From the NCBI GenBank assembly GCA_036506155.1, contig DASXSF010000037.1, forward strand, positions 88,473 to 152,472: a stretch of 64,000 nt of DNA. Reading direction: 5' to 3'. The notes beneath the pieces are model-generated. The model worked only from the letters and a program-made list of their open reading frames with translations. It did no database searches and was not told where the DNA came from. The translations under genes were made by a program, and so were the position numbers. Origin of the DNA: DASXRA01 sp036506155 (GTDB lineage Bacteria > Actinomycetota > Actinomycetes > Mycobacteriales > Jatrophihabitantaceae). Of this stretch, positions 9,394-17,586 are shown in pieces. How positions within the stretch are numbered: position 1 is the first letter of the stretch; the number at the start of each line of letters is the position of its first letter.

Positions 9394-10800
9394 CGCCATG
9401 TGGGTTTGGGCGGCTGAGCGGACTGCGGCCCACGCTGATTGGACGTGCCGGCGCTGGGTCTGCGGTGAGCCGATCGCGAGGCGCAGCGCCACCCGACCGT
9501 TCACAGTCGTGTGCGTCAAGTAGAGCGTCCCGTTCCCGTTGACCCGCTCCATCAGAGCGTGCGTCGCGTTATCGCCCTCGCGCAGCCGGAACGTGACCAG
9601 CGAGAGGGGATGCGGCGCCACCAGCTCGAACCGCTCGTCGGCCTCCACCCAGGAGGCGAACTCCTGCGCCAGCTCCACGTGTTCGCGTATGTGCGCACGC
9701 AGGCCCTCCGCGCCGTACCAGCGGATCACAGCCCACAGCTTCAGGGCGCGGAAGCGCCGCCCCAGCGGGACGTGCCAGTCGCGGTAGTCGATCACCGCTC
9801 CGGACTCGGTGGCCGCGTTGCGCAGGTAATCCGGCAGGATCGACAGCGCACCGAGCAGCGCCGCCCGGTCAGCCACCCAGAACGCGTCACAGTCGAAGTT
9901 GGTCAACAACCACTTGTGCGGGTTGGTCGCGTACGAGTCGGCGAGTTCTACGCCGTCGGAGAGCGACCGCAGCTCCGGGCAGATCGCCGCCACACCAGCC
10001 CACGCCGCGTCGATGTGCAGCCAGGCTGAGTACTCGTGGGCGATGGTGCCGAGGGCGCGCACCGGGTCGACGGCGCCGGTGCCCGTCGTCCCGATCGACG
10101 CCACGACCAGCGCTGGCGTCAAGCCGGCGGCGACATCCGCCTCGATCAGCGCACGGAGCTGTTCGGGGCGCGCCGCCTGGGTGGCCGGGTCGACGTCGAC
10201 CTTGCGGAGCGCATCCGACCCGAGGCCGGCGACGCGGCACGACTTCTCGACGGCGGAGTGGGTCTGTCCGGACGTGTACACCGTGAACCGTCCACTGTGG
10301 ACGCCCTCGTGCTCGGTGCGGCCACCGCTCGCCCGGTGCAGCGCTGCGAGCAGCGCCACGAGCGCGGCGTCGGACGCGGTGTGCTGGATCACGCCGTTGT
10401 CCCGGAACGTGTCGGGTAAGCCGAGCAGGTTGCGCAGCCACTCGAGTACGTGGGTCTCGAGTTCGGTTGCCGCGGGCGACGTTGCCCACAGCATCCCCTG
10501 CACCCCCAGCCCGGACGCGAGCAGATCGCCGAGGATCGCCGGCCCGGTGGCGTTCGCCGGAAAGTAGGCGAAGAACGACGGGTGCTGCCAGTGCGTGATT
10601 CCCGGCATGATCACTTCGTCGAGGTCATGCAGCACGGCGTCGAAGCCTTCGCCCTGCTCCGGCGGCGCCTGTGGAAGGGCCGCGCGGATGGCGCCGGGTG
10701 CGACCTGCGACCGCACCGGGAACGCCTCGAGCCGCTCGTAGTAGTCGGCGATCCAGTCGACGACGCGATGGCCGTGCTTGCGGAACTCATCCGGTGTCAT
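9391..10800 (-). CDS. PLP-dependent aromatic/acidic amino-acid decarboxylase (group II)
   Basis: A 469-residue group II decarboxylase that removes CO2 from an L-amino acid to give an amine. The start MTPDEFRKHGHRVVDWIADYY and HWQHPSFFAYFPA are typical of aromatic-L-amino-acid and tyrosine decarboxylases. The PLP lysine is in NPHKW (about residue 296), the cofactor Asp in HIDAAWAG (about 264), and the stacking His in QTHSAVEK (about 181). The ATG at 10800 is chosen over the longer open frame because homology begins there; a GTG at 10806 would add two residues. It is divergent from the SDR gene with only 25 bases between starts. The substrate (tryptophan, tyrosine, phenylalanine or DOPA) cannot be fixed. 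Confidence 0.92.
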   Translation of the reverse strand: MTPDEFRKHGHRVVDWIADYYERLEAFPVRSQVAPGAIRAALPQAPPEQGEGFDAVLHDLDEVIMPGITHWQHPSFFAYFPANATGPAILGDLLASGLGVQGMLWATSPAATELETHVLEWLRNLLGLPDTFRDNGVIQHTASDAALVALLAALHRASGGRTEHEGVHSGRFTVYTSGQTHSAVEKSCRVAGLGSDALRKVDVDPATQAARPEQLRALIEADVAAGLTPALVVASIGTTGTGAVDPVRALGTIAHEYSAWLHIDAAWAGVAAICPELRSLSDGVELADSYATNPHKWLLTNFDCDAFWVADRAALLGALSILPDYLRNAATESGAVIDYRDWHVPLGRRFRALKLWAVIRWYGAEGLRAHIREHVELAQEFASWVEADERFELVAPHPLSLVTFRLREGDNATHALMERVNGNGTLYLTHTTVNGRVALRLAIGSPQTQRRHVQSAWAAVRSAAQTHMA

Positions 10801-10825
10801 GTGCACGGCCGCTAGTGTGCCCTCC

Positions 10826-11620
10826 ATGCCCGGGCCGAGGGTCGTCGCCATCACCGGCGGTGCACGCGGAATCGGGCTGGCAACGGCCCGCGCCCTCGTC
10901 GCGGACGGGGCGAAGGTGGCGATCGGTGATGTCGACAACGCAGCTGTCCGCGGTGCCACCGCGTACCCGCTCGACGTCACGTCGCCCGTGTCGTTCGCCC
11001 GGTTCATCACGAACGTCGAGCGCGACCTCGGCCCGCTGGACGTTCTGGTCAACAACGCCGGGGTGCTCGCTTCCGGTCCGGTGGCCGACCAGCCCGACGA
11101 TGTGACGCGCCGGATCGTCGAGGTGAACCTGCTCGGAGTGATCACCGGGACGAAGCTGGCGCTGCGTTCGATGCTGCGGCGGCAGACCGGGCACATCGTC
11201 AACGTCGCGTCGGTGTCGGGGGAGACGTACGCCGGTGGCGAGGCCGCGTACTGCGCGAGCAAGTACGGCGTCGTCGGGTTCACCGATGCCGCGCGCTTCG
11301 AGCTTGCGGGCACCGGCGTGCGGTTCACCCTGGTGATGCCGGCGCTGGTCGACACACGGCTCACCGCAGGGGCGCGGCGGCTACGTTTCGTGAGCCGCCG
11401 GGTTTCGCCGGACGATGTGGCCGCGGCGATCGTCCGGGTGCTGCATCACCCACGCCGCCGCGTATACGTTCCGGCGAGCATGGCCGTCGCGGTGCGGGCC
11501 AGGCGGTTCGTTCCGGCGCAGTTCAGCGATGCGGTCGCCGGTCTGCTCGGTGCGCGCACGATGTTCATCGAGGTCGAGCCTGGCATACGCGACGACTACG
11601 AGCGGGGGCTGCGCGGTTAG
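10826..11620 (+). CDS. Short-chain dehydrogenase/reductase
   Basis: A 264-residue classical SDR, NAD(P)-dependent. The glycine motif TGGARGIG lies at about residues 10-17, NNAG about 80 residues later, and the catalytic Ser and Tyr-x3-Lys are seen in the ASVSGE and YCASKYG segments. An acidic residue after the second strand (GDVD) hints at NAD rather than NADP preference, but this is weak. The C-terminal 60 residues are Arg-rich and resemble mycobacterial SDRs annotated only as oxidoreductases. The ATG at 10826 fits the family start, while the longer open frame begins inside the divergent decarboxylase. The substrate is unknown. Confidence 0.9.
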   Translation: MPGPRVVAITGGARGIGLATARALVADGAKVAIGDVDNAAVRGATAYPLDVTSPVSFARFITNVERDLGPLDVLVNNAGVLASGPVADQPDDVTRRIVEVNLLGVITGTKLALRSMLRRQTGHIVNVASVSGETYAGGEAAYCASKYGVVGFTDAARFELAGTGVRFTLVMPALVDTRLTAGARRLRFVSRRVSPDDVAAAIVRVLHHPRRRVYVPASMAVAVRARRFVPAQFSDAVAGLLGARTMFIEVEPGIRDDYERGLRG

Positions 11621-11636
11621 CGTCCGCCGGGATCCG

Positions 11637-11718
11637 TGCCCCTGGTGGGATTCGAACCCACATGCCTCTCGGCAATGGTGTTTGAGACCATCACGTATTC
11701 CAGTTCCGTCACAGGGGC
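11637..11718 (-). tRNA. tRNA-Leu (anticodon CAA)
   Basis: An 82-nt cloverleaf on the minus strand. The acceptor stem GCCCCTG pairs with CAGGGGC, the anticodon stem ATGGT/ACCAT encloses loop CTCAAAC with anticodon CAA, and the T arm is GTGGG-TTCGAAT-CCCAC. The long class II variable arm (around TGCCGAGAGGCA) is diagnostic for leucine. CCA is not encoded. It lies between the SDR gene and pdtaR and reads against both. Confidence 0.95.
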
Positions 11719-11790
11719 GCCGTGCGCGAACGTCATGCTACCGGCGATACGCTTGCGACCTCGCAAGCCAACCATGCCGGAGGACGCAGC

Positions 11791-12396
11791 GTGGCTGACT
11801 CTGACAGCTTCGAACCGACCGATGCCGTGATCAAGCGGGTGCTGATCGCCGAGGATGAGGCACTGATCCGCCTGGACCTGCGGGAAATGCTGCAGGAGGA
11901 GGGATTCGACGTCGTCGGAGAAGCAGCAGACGGGGAGCAGGCCGTCGAACTGGCCGTCGAGCTCAAGCCCGACCTGGTGATCTGCGACATCAAGATGCCG
12001 AAGATGGACGGCATCGCGGCGGCCGCGCAGATCGCTGAGAAGCGCATCGCCCCGGTCGTCATCCTCACGGCATTCAGCCAGCGCGACCTCATCGAGCGCG
12101 CCCGAGACGCCGGCGCGATGGCCTACCTGGTCAAGCCGTTCCAGAAGCGCGACCTGCTGCCGGCGATCGAGATGGCGAAGTCGCGGTTCGCGGAGATCCG
12201 CGCGCTGGAATCCGAGGTCGGCAATCTGCGGGAACGTCTCGAGGCGCGCAAGCTGATCGAGCGGGCGAAGGGCGTGTTGATGACCGAGCACCGGATGACC
12301 GAACCGGAGGCATTCCGGTGGATACAACGTGCAGCCATGGACAATCGGACGTCCATGCGGGCAGTGGCCGAACTCGTGCTCAGCGGCGGCGCGTGA
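11791..12396 (+). CDS. pdtaR: ANTAR-domain response regulator (PdtaR)
   Basis: A 201-residue regulator with a receiver domain (about residues 13-125; phospho-acceptor Asp in VICDIKMPKMDG; switch Lys in AYLVKPFQKRD) and a C-terminal ANTAR RNA-binding domain (about 140-195; LIERAKGVLMTEHRMTEPEA). It matches Mycobacterium tuberculosis Rv1626 in length and sequence. ANTAR regulators are phosphorylated by the PdtaS kinase and act by preventing transcription termination in target leaders. The GTG start is set by GGAGGA (11779-11784), six bases upstream; the longer frame runs into the tRNA. No kinase gene is adjacent, in line with the unlinked PdtaS of mycobacteria. Confidence 0.95.
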   Translation: MADSDSFEPTDAVIKRVLIAEDEALIRLDLREMLQEEGFDVVGEAADGEQAVELAVELKPDLVICDIKMPKMDGIAAAAQIAEKRIAPVVILTAFSQRDLIERARDAGAMAYLVKPFQKRDLLPAIEMAKSRFAEIRALESEVGNLRERLEARKLIERAKGVLMTEHRMTEPEAFRWIQRAAMDNRTSMRAVAELVLSGGA

Positions 12397-12597
12397 AGCC
12401 GGCGATTCGTGGATCGCGCGAGCACTGACGACTAGTGCGGAAGTCAGCTGACGTCAAGCGGACCTTCAGCAAGCTGCCAGTATGACCCCTGAACATCAAC
12501 AATCCGCCACGGACGGATAGTGTTTGAGTGCTCGCCAGCCGCGAGCTCTGGTGCATCGGGGCATTACCCAATGGCTCTTCTCAACAGGGGGTCAACG

Positions 12598-13188
12598 GTG
12601 TCACGTGGTCAGGTACGCGTTAGGCCGGCCGAACTGACCGACGTGCCGCAACTCGTGCGGCTCGTCGAGGCAACCGACGAGCCGCTCAGTGCGCCGGGCG
12701 CGCGTCAGCTCCAGGCCGACACGCTGGCGCACCTACCCGAGCGGTTCGCCGCGATCTTGGCCTCGGACGAGAAGTCCATGCTCGCAGCCGTTGACGAGCG
12801 CGGTGACATCGTCGGCATGATCCTGGTCATCGAGGGCGATATCGGCGGCATGGCGGCAGTGCCCGCGCTCCACATCAGCCACCTGCTCGTGGCGCCGAAG
12901 CACCGGCGCCGAGGCATCGGCCGTGCGCTACTGGCGGCGACCGTGCACCTCGCAGACCAACGCGGCATCGAGCACGTCGTCGCGAGCGTGGTCGCCGGCT
13001 CCCGCGACTCGAACCGCTACCTGGCTCGCCTCGGATTCGCGCCGTTGGTCGTGCGGCGCCTCGCCACGACCTCGACGCTGCGCCGCTCGCTCGGCATCGC
13101 TGACGGCGGCAGCCGCGTGGCGCTGTTGCGCCGGGCGCGCCGACGCGGTCGCAGCCTGACCGGCCGCGCGATCAGCCGCGGAGCCTAG
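12598..13188 (+). CDS. GNAT-family N-acetyltransferase
   Basis: A 196-residue acetyltransferase fold. The acetyl-CoA-binding motif A is visible as LLVAPKHRRRGIGRALL (R/Q-x-x-G-x-G/A), followed by the NRYLARLGF segment of motif B. The Arg-rich C-terminal tail beyond about residue 160 is not part of the fold. The GTG at 12598 is chosen because AGGGGG (12586-12591) lies six bases before it; an ATG at 12571 would add nine residues. It is preceded by 201 bases that contain no evident gene. The substrate (protein N-terminus, antibiotic or polyamine) is unknown. It lies between pdtaR and polA in the conserved neighbourhood. Confidence 0.85.
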   Translation: MSRGQVRVRPAELTDVPQLVRLVEATDEPLSAPGARQLQADTLAHLPERFAAILASDEKSMLAAVDERGDIVGMILVIEGDIGGMAAVPALHISHLLVAPKHRRRGIGRALLAATVHLADQRGIEHVVASVVAGSRDSNRYLARLGFAPLVVRRLATTSTLRRSLGIADGGSRVALLRRARRRGRSLTGRAISRGA

Positions 13189-13283
13189 CTCACCCGCCGG
13201 ACGCGGATCCGCGTTCGCACCGCTCGCTGCGCTCGGGTGCAACCGCGGCTCCGCACGCGCCTTCGGCGCGACCGCGTCGCGGC

Positions 13284-13312
13284 CGGCGGGCTCTTCGCGC
13301 GAGCGCTCATCG
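13284..13312. repeat. REP-like 29-bp repeat, copy 1 (upstream of polA)
   Basis: A 29-base sequence centred on CTCTTCGCGCGAGCGCTCATC is identical to the copy at 16138-16166 on the other side of polA. Similarity extends loosely upstream through CCGCGTCGC. The core contains the palindrome TCGCGCGA. It lies in the non-coding polA leader. Confidence 0.7.
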
Positions 13313-13393
13313 CCGCGTGGTTGGGTTCGTCTGGGTCGCCTCCCGCTGAAGGGGCGGGCGCTCATCCTCTGATCGGTCGTCGGTATTGGGACC

Positions 13394-13407
13394 TAGACTC
13401 GGGGCCC
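13394..13407 (+). promoter_or_regulatory. Candidate leaderless -10 box for polA
   Basis: TAGACT (13394-13399) fits the actinobacterial TAnnnT -10 consensus and lies eight bases before the polA GTG at 13408. That spacing places the transcription start at or next to the start codon. No convincing -35 is seen. Confidence 0.5.
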
Positions 13408-16095
13408 GTGAGCGGTTCTCGGCTGCTGTTGCTAGACGGCCATTCCATCGCGTACCGGGCGTTCTACGCGTTGCGCGAGGTCGAGATGGCGACGACGACC
13501 GGCCAGCCGACCAACGGCGTCTTCGGCTTCACGTCCATGCTCATCAATCTGCTGCGGGATGAGGACCCGACTCACGTCGCAGTGGCGTTCGATGTGTCGC
13601 GCAAGACGTTCCGCAGCGAAACGTACGCCGAGTACAAGGCGGGCCGGTCCGAGACGCCGCCGGACTTCTCCGAGCAGCTGTCGCTGATCAACGAGGTGCT
13701 AGGGGCGCTGCGCATCCCGGCCCTCACCGCCGAAGGCTACGAGGCCGACGACATCATCGCGACGATCACGACAAAGGCGTCCGCCGCCGATATGCAGACC
13801 CTGATCTGCACCGGTGACCGTGACGTGCTGCAACTGGTGAGCGATGCGGTCACCGTGTTGTACCCCCGGCGCGGCGTCAGCGACCTGACCCGGTTCACGC
13901 CGGAGGAGGTCGCGGCGAAGTACGGCCTGACGCCGGCGCAGTACCCCGACTTCGCGGCGCTTCGCGGTGACACCAGCGACAACCTGCCCGGTATCCCCGG
14001 CGTGGGGGAGAAGACCGCGGCGAAGTGGATCCGTGAGTACGGCTCCTTCGACGCTCTGGTGGCGCAGGTCGACACTGTGAAGGGCAAGGCCGGCGACGCG
14101 CTGCGCGAGCACCTGGCAGGCGTCATCCGCAACCGCCAGCTCACCGAGTTGGTGCGCGACGTGCCGATCGACGTGCAGCTCGACGACCTGGAGCGCCGCC
14201 CCTGGGACCGTGCCGAGGTGCACACGCTGTTCGACAACCTCCAGTTCCGGGTGTTGCGCGAGCGGCTGTTCGCGACGGTGAGCGCCGCCGAGCCAGAGGC
14301 CGAGCAGGGGTTCGAGGTCGAGACGACGCGGTTGGGCCCGGACGAGGTGATCGGGTGGCTCGACGCCCACGCCCGCGACGGCAAGCGTGTGGGGCTGGCG
14401 TTTCGCGGCAGCTGGGGCCGCGGCATCGGAACGCTCACCGGCATCGCGCTGGCCAGCGCCGACGGCGCGGCGGCCTACTTCCAGCCGGAGGCGCTCACCG
14501 GCGGCGACGACGAGGCGTTCGCGGCGTGGCTGGCCGACCCGGACTCGCCGAAGGCGGCGCACGACGTCAAAGGCCCGGTCCTTGCGCTTCGCCAGCGGGG
14601 CTGGACCCTCGCCGGCATCACGAGCGACACCCAGCTCGCCGCCTACCTGGCGCTGCCCGGGCAGCGCTCGTTCGACCTCGCCGACCTCGCCCTGCGCTAC
14701 CTCCATCGCGAATTGCGGGCGAACGACGCCGACCTGGAGTCCGGGCAGCTCACCCTCGACGGCGGCGTCGACGAGGCGGACGACGCGATCGCCCAGGTCG
14801 AGACGGTCAACGCGATGGCCATTCGCGATCTCGCCGACGCGCTCGACGCCGACCTCGAGCAGCGCCGTGCCACGCGCCTGCTCGCCGAGTTGGAGCTGCC
14901 CCTGACGTACGTGCTGGCCGACATGGAGACGGCCGGTATCGCTGCTGACACCGACAAGCTGGTCGCCCTGCAGGCCGAGTTGGGCGCAGCGGTCAAGGAC
15001 GTCGAGCAGGAGGCACACAAGCTCGTCGGACGAACGTTCAATCTGGGTTCGCCCAAGCAGCTGCAGGAGATTCTGTTCGACCAGTTCGGGCTGCCCAAGA
15101 CCAAGCGCATCAAGACCGGTTACACCACCGATGCCGACGCGCTCGCCGACCTCTACGGCAAGACCCAGCATCCGATCCTCGAGCACCTGCTGCGGCACCG
15201 GGAAGTGGCCCGGCTCAAGACCGTCGTCGACTCATTGCTACCGCTGATCGACGACACCGGTCGCATCCACACGACGTTCAACCAGACGATCGCAGCCACC
15301 GGGCGGCTCTCGTCCACCGATCCGAACCTCCAGAACATACCGGTGCGTACGGCAGAGGGCCGGCGCATCCGCGAGGCGTTCACGGTCGGTCCGGGCTTCG
15401 AGTCGCTCATGACCGCGGACTACAGCCAGATCGAGATGCGGATCATGGCGACGCTGTCCAACGACGAAGGCCTTCGTGATGCTTTTCTGTCGGGCGAGGA
15501 CCTGCACACCTTCGTGGCGTCGCGCGCATTCGACCTGCCTCCGGAGCAGATCGACCCAGAGTTGCGCCGCCGGGTCAAGGCCATGTCGTACGGGCTTGCC
15601 TACGGTCTGTCGGCATTCGGGCTGGCGCAGCAGCTCAAGATCTCCGCGGACGAGGCGCGCGGGCAGATGGAGGCCTATTTCGCGCGCTTCGGCGGCGTGC
15701 GCGACTACCTGCGCTCGGTGGTCGAGGAGGCCCGGCGTACCGGCTATACCGAGACGATCATGGGACGGCGCCGATACCTGCCCGACCTGACCAGCGACAA
15801 TCGGCAGCGCCGCGAAATGGCCGAGCGGATGGCGCTGAACGCGCCGATCCAGGGCAGCGCCGCGGACATCATCAAAGTCGCCATGCTTGGCGTGCACCGG
15901 TCGCTAGCCGCGGCGGGCCTCAGATCACGGTTGCTGCTCCAGGTGCACGACGAACTCGTTCTCGAGATCGCACCCGGCGAGCGCCGGGCCGTCGAGGAGG
16001 TGGTCCGCCGGGAGATGGGCGCTGCGTATCAGCTCGACGTGCCACTCGACGTCTCGATCGGCGTAGGCCCCAACTGGCACGAAGCAGCACACTGA
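13408..16095 (+). CDS. polA: DNA polymerase I
   Basis: An 895-residue polymerase for Okazaki-fragment maturation and repair. Domains in order are the 5'-3' flap nuclease (about 1-300, with LLLLDGHSIAYRAFYA and the helix-hairpin-helix GIPGVGEKTAAKW), a degenerate 3'-5' exonuclease domain (about 320-510), and the polymerase domain (about 520-895). The polymerase has motif A DYSQIEMRI, the O-helix region RRRVKAMSYGLAYG and motif C VHDELVLEI. The acidic residues of an active proofreading site are missing, as in other actinobacterial PolA. The GTG start is supported by homology (SGSRLLLLDGHS) and by the TAGACT box. The longer open frame upstream is rejected. Confidence 0.97.
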   Translation: MSGSRLLLLDGHSIAYRAFYALREVEMATTTGQPTNGVFGFTSMLINLLRDEDPTHVAVAFDVSRKTFRSETYAEYKAGRSETPPDFSEQLSLINEVLGALRIPALTAEGYEADDIIATITTKASAADMQTLICTGDRDVLQLVSDAVTVLYPRRGVSDLTRFTPEEVAAKYGLTPAQYPDFAALRGDTSDNLPGIPGVGEKTAAKWIREYGSFDALVAQVDTVKGKAGDALREHLAGVIRNRQLTELVRDVPIDVQLDDLERRPWDRAEVHTLFDNLQFRVLRERLFATVSAAEPEAEQGFEVETTRLGPDEVIGWLDAHARDGKRVGLAFRGSWGRGIGTLTGIALASADGAAAYFQPEALTGGDDEAFAAWLADPDSPKAAHDVKGPVLALRQRGWTLAGITSDTQLAAYLALPGQRSFDLADLALRYLHRELRANDADLESGQLTLDGGVDEADDAIAQVETVNAMAIRDLADALDADLEQRRATRLLAELELPLTYVLADMETAGIAADTDKLVALQAELGAAVKDVEQEAHKLVGRTFNLGSPKQLQEILFDQFGLPKTKRIKTGYTTDADALADLYGKTQHPILEHLLRHREVARLKTVVDSLLPLIDDTGRIHTTFNQTIAATGRLSSTDPNLQNIPVRTAEGRRIREAFTVGPGFESLMTADYSQIEMRIMATLSNDEGLRDAFLSGEDLHTFVASRAFDLPPEQIDPELRRRVKAMSYGLAYGLSAFGLAQQLKISADEARGQMEAYFARFGGVRDYLRSVVEEARRTGYTETIMGRRRYLPDLTSDNRQRREMAERMALNAPIQGSAADIIKVAMLGVHRSLAAAGLRSRLLLQVHDELVLEIAPGERRAVEEVVRREMGAAYQLDVPLDVSIGVGPNWHEAAH

Positions 16096-16137
16096 CCTAA
16101 TCCGCCTGCGCGGATGGCGGCGCGGGCCGCGTCGCAG

Positions 16138-16166
16138 CGGCGGGCTCTTCGCGCGAGCGCTCATCG
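16138..16166. repeat. REP-like 29-bp repeat, copy 2 (downstream of polA)
   Basis: Identical over 29 bases to the copy at 13284-13312, in the same orientation. Its last bases overlap the stop codon and final codon of the minus-strand regulator gene that ends at 16161. Confidence 0.7.
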
Positions 16167-16637
16167 TTTTGGTTTGCGCTGGGCGCGCCAGCGGCCAAGC
16201 ATCGCGGGCATTTCCGTCCGCACGAAATCGAAGAAGCGTCGCGTGTCGTCGATCCGCCGCCCAGCCGGCGTTTTCCGGCCGACGGCATCGACGCCCTGCC
16301 GCAGCGTCTCCAGCCAGCGCAGATACATCCGGTCCCGGTTCGCGATGACCTCGTACCACATCTCGCCCCGGAGCCGGTACACGTCGCGCCGCTCGCCCGG
16401 CCGGCGGTCTCGCGCGGTCATGTCCACGTGCTCCAAGTAGCGAATCGCGCCGGAAATAGCCGCGGGGCTGGCATGCAGTTGCGCGGCAAGTTCGGCCGCG
16501 GTGCACCCGTCATCGGCGCTGAGCAGGGCCGCGAACACCCGGGCAGGCATGCGTGGCATGCCCGCGTCCACCATGTCGCCGGCGAACTGTTCGACGAACG
16601 CGGCCACCGCAGTGGCGTCCCGACGTTTCCGGCTCAC
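16161..16637 (-). CDS. MarR/GbsR-type transcriptional regulator
   Basis: A 158-residue winged-helix protein. The helix-turn-helix lies at about residues 45-75 (TAAELAAQLHASPAAISGAIRYLEHV), followed by the wing (DRRPGERRDVYRL). The alpha-helical C-terminal half fits the dimerisation region of GbsR/MarR relatives. It is divergent from the ABC exporter genes with 61 bases between start codons. That gap holds a 29-bp inverted repeat overlapping both candidate promoters, so it most likely represses the exporter and itself until a ligand binds. The ligand is unknown. Confidence 0.87.
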   Translation of the reverse strand: MSRKRRDATAVAAFVEQFAGDMVDAGMPRMPARVFAALLSADDGCTAAELAAQLHASPAAISGAIRYLEHVDMTARDRRPGERRDVYRLRGEMWYEVIANRDRMYLRWLETLRQGVDAVGRKTPAGRRIDDTRRFFDFVRTEMPAMLGRWRAQRKPKR

Positions 16638-16643
16638 GCGGTT

Positions 16644-16692
16644 AGCTTAAGAGTATTCAAGGATTTCACAAACTTCTGAATAGAGCTACGGT
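16644..16692. promoter_or_regulatory. Divergent leaderless promoters with shared operator palindrome
   Basis: The inverted repeat TATTCA...TGAATA spans 16654-16682, with AAG/CTT further inside offset by one base. On the plus strand TACGGT (16687-16692) lies six bases before the GTG of the ABC ATPase gene, and TTTCAC (16664-16669) is 17 bases upstream of it. On the minus strand TAAGCT (16649-16644) lies six bases before the regulator GTG. A repressor on the palindrome would cover the -35 side of both promoters. Confidence 0.55.
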
Positions 16693-16698
16693 CAGATC

Positions 16699-17586
16699 GT
16701 GGCTGCCGCGATCGCGATCCAGCACCTGGTGAAGACGTTCGGCCGGACGCGGGCCCTTGACGGCCTGGACCTGACCGTCGAGACCGGCGAGGTGCACGGG
16801 TTTCTCGGCCCGAACGGAGCGGGCAAATCCACGACAATCCGGGTGCTACTCGGCTTGCTGCGCGCCGACGCCGGTGTCACGCGGCTGCTCGGCGGCGACC
16901 CGTGGCGCGACGTAGCGACACTGCATCGCCGGCTGGCTTACGTACCCGGCGACGTTACGTTGTGGCCGAATCTGTCCGGTGGCGAGGTGATCGATCTGCT
17001 CGGGCGGCTGCGCGGCGGGCTGAACGAGCAGCGGCGCGCCGACCTGCTCGAGCGTTTCGACCTCGATCCCACGAAGAAAGGGCGCACCTACTCGAAGGGC
17101 AACCGGCAGAAGCTGGCGCTGGTGGCTGCGCTCGCCTCCGACGTCGAGTTGCTCATCCTGGACGAGCCAACGTCCGGCCTCGACCCGATTGTCGGAGAAG
17201 CGTTCCGTGACTGCATCATCGAGGAACGGGCAAGCGGGCGCACCGTGCTTCTTTCCAGCCACATCCTGTCTGAGGTGGAGGCTCTGTGCGACCGGGTCAG
17301 CATCATCCGCGCCGGGCGGACCGTCGACTCCGGAACACTGGCCGATCTGCGGCACCTGACCCGCACGTCAATCGACGCCGAGCTGGCCGCGCCGCCGAAC
17401 GGCCTGGCGGCGCTTCCCGGCGTCCACGGGCTCGACGTCGAGGGCACACGCGTGCGCTGCCAGGTCGACACCGCGCAGCTGGGCGGCGTGCTGGCCGAAC
17501 TGACCCGGATCGGGGTGCGGTCGCTGGTGAGCCAGCCGCCGACCCTGGAGGAGCTGTTCCTGCGTCACTACCAGGCTGTGCCATGA
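16699..17586 (+). CDS. ABC exporter ATP-binding protein
   Basis: A 295-residue nucleotide-binding subunit of a drug-type ABC exporter. Walker A is GPNGAGKST, the signature region reads YSKGNRQK rather than LSGGQ, as in antibiotic-resistance ABC-2 ATPases, and Walker B is LLILDEPTSGLDP. The switch His lies in LLSSHILSEVE. A 70-residue C-terminal extension follows the core. The ATG of the permease overlaps its stop codon (ATGA), so the two subunits are translationally coupled. It resembles the mycobacterial Rv1218c-Rv1217c and streptomycete tetronasin-type exporters, but the substrate cannot be assigned. Confidence 0.93.
   Translation: MAAAIAIQHLVKTFGRTRALDGLDLTVETGEVHGFLGPNGAGKSTTIRVLLGLLRADAGVTRLLGGDPWRDVATLHRRLAYVPGDVTLWPNLSGGEVIDLLGRLRGGLNEQRRADLLERFDLDPTKKGRTYSKGNRQKLALVAALASDVELLILDEPTSGLDPIVGEAFRDCIIEERASGRTVLLSSHILSEVEALCDRVSIIRAGRTVDSGTLADLRHLTRTSIDAELAAPPNGLAALPGVHGLDVEGTRVRCQVDTAQLGGVLAELTRIGVRSLVSQPPTLEELFLRHYQAVP

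Noticed and set aside
10801..11364. Open extension of the decarboxylase frame upstream of 10800
   Set aside because: The sequence is antisense to the SDR gene, has no homology to decarboxylases, and the family N-terminus (MTPDEFRKHG) starts at 10800.
12443..12452. 10-bp palindrome GTCAGCTGAC in the gap before the GNAT gene
   Set aside because: Short palindromes of this size are expected by chance in 64 kb, and there is no second signal such as a promoter or regulator gene nearby.
13237..13407. N-terminal extension of PolA
   Set aside because: It includes the REP-like repeat and has no similarity to the flap nuclease; the GTG at 13408 fits both homology and the -10 box.
13699..15198. 499-codon minus-strand frame opposite polA
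   Set aside because: Antisense shadow of a very conserved gene.
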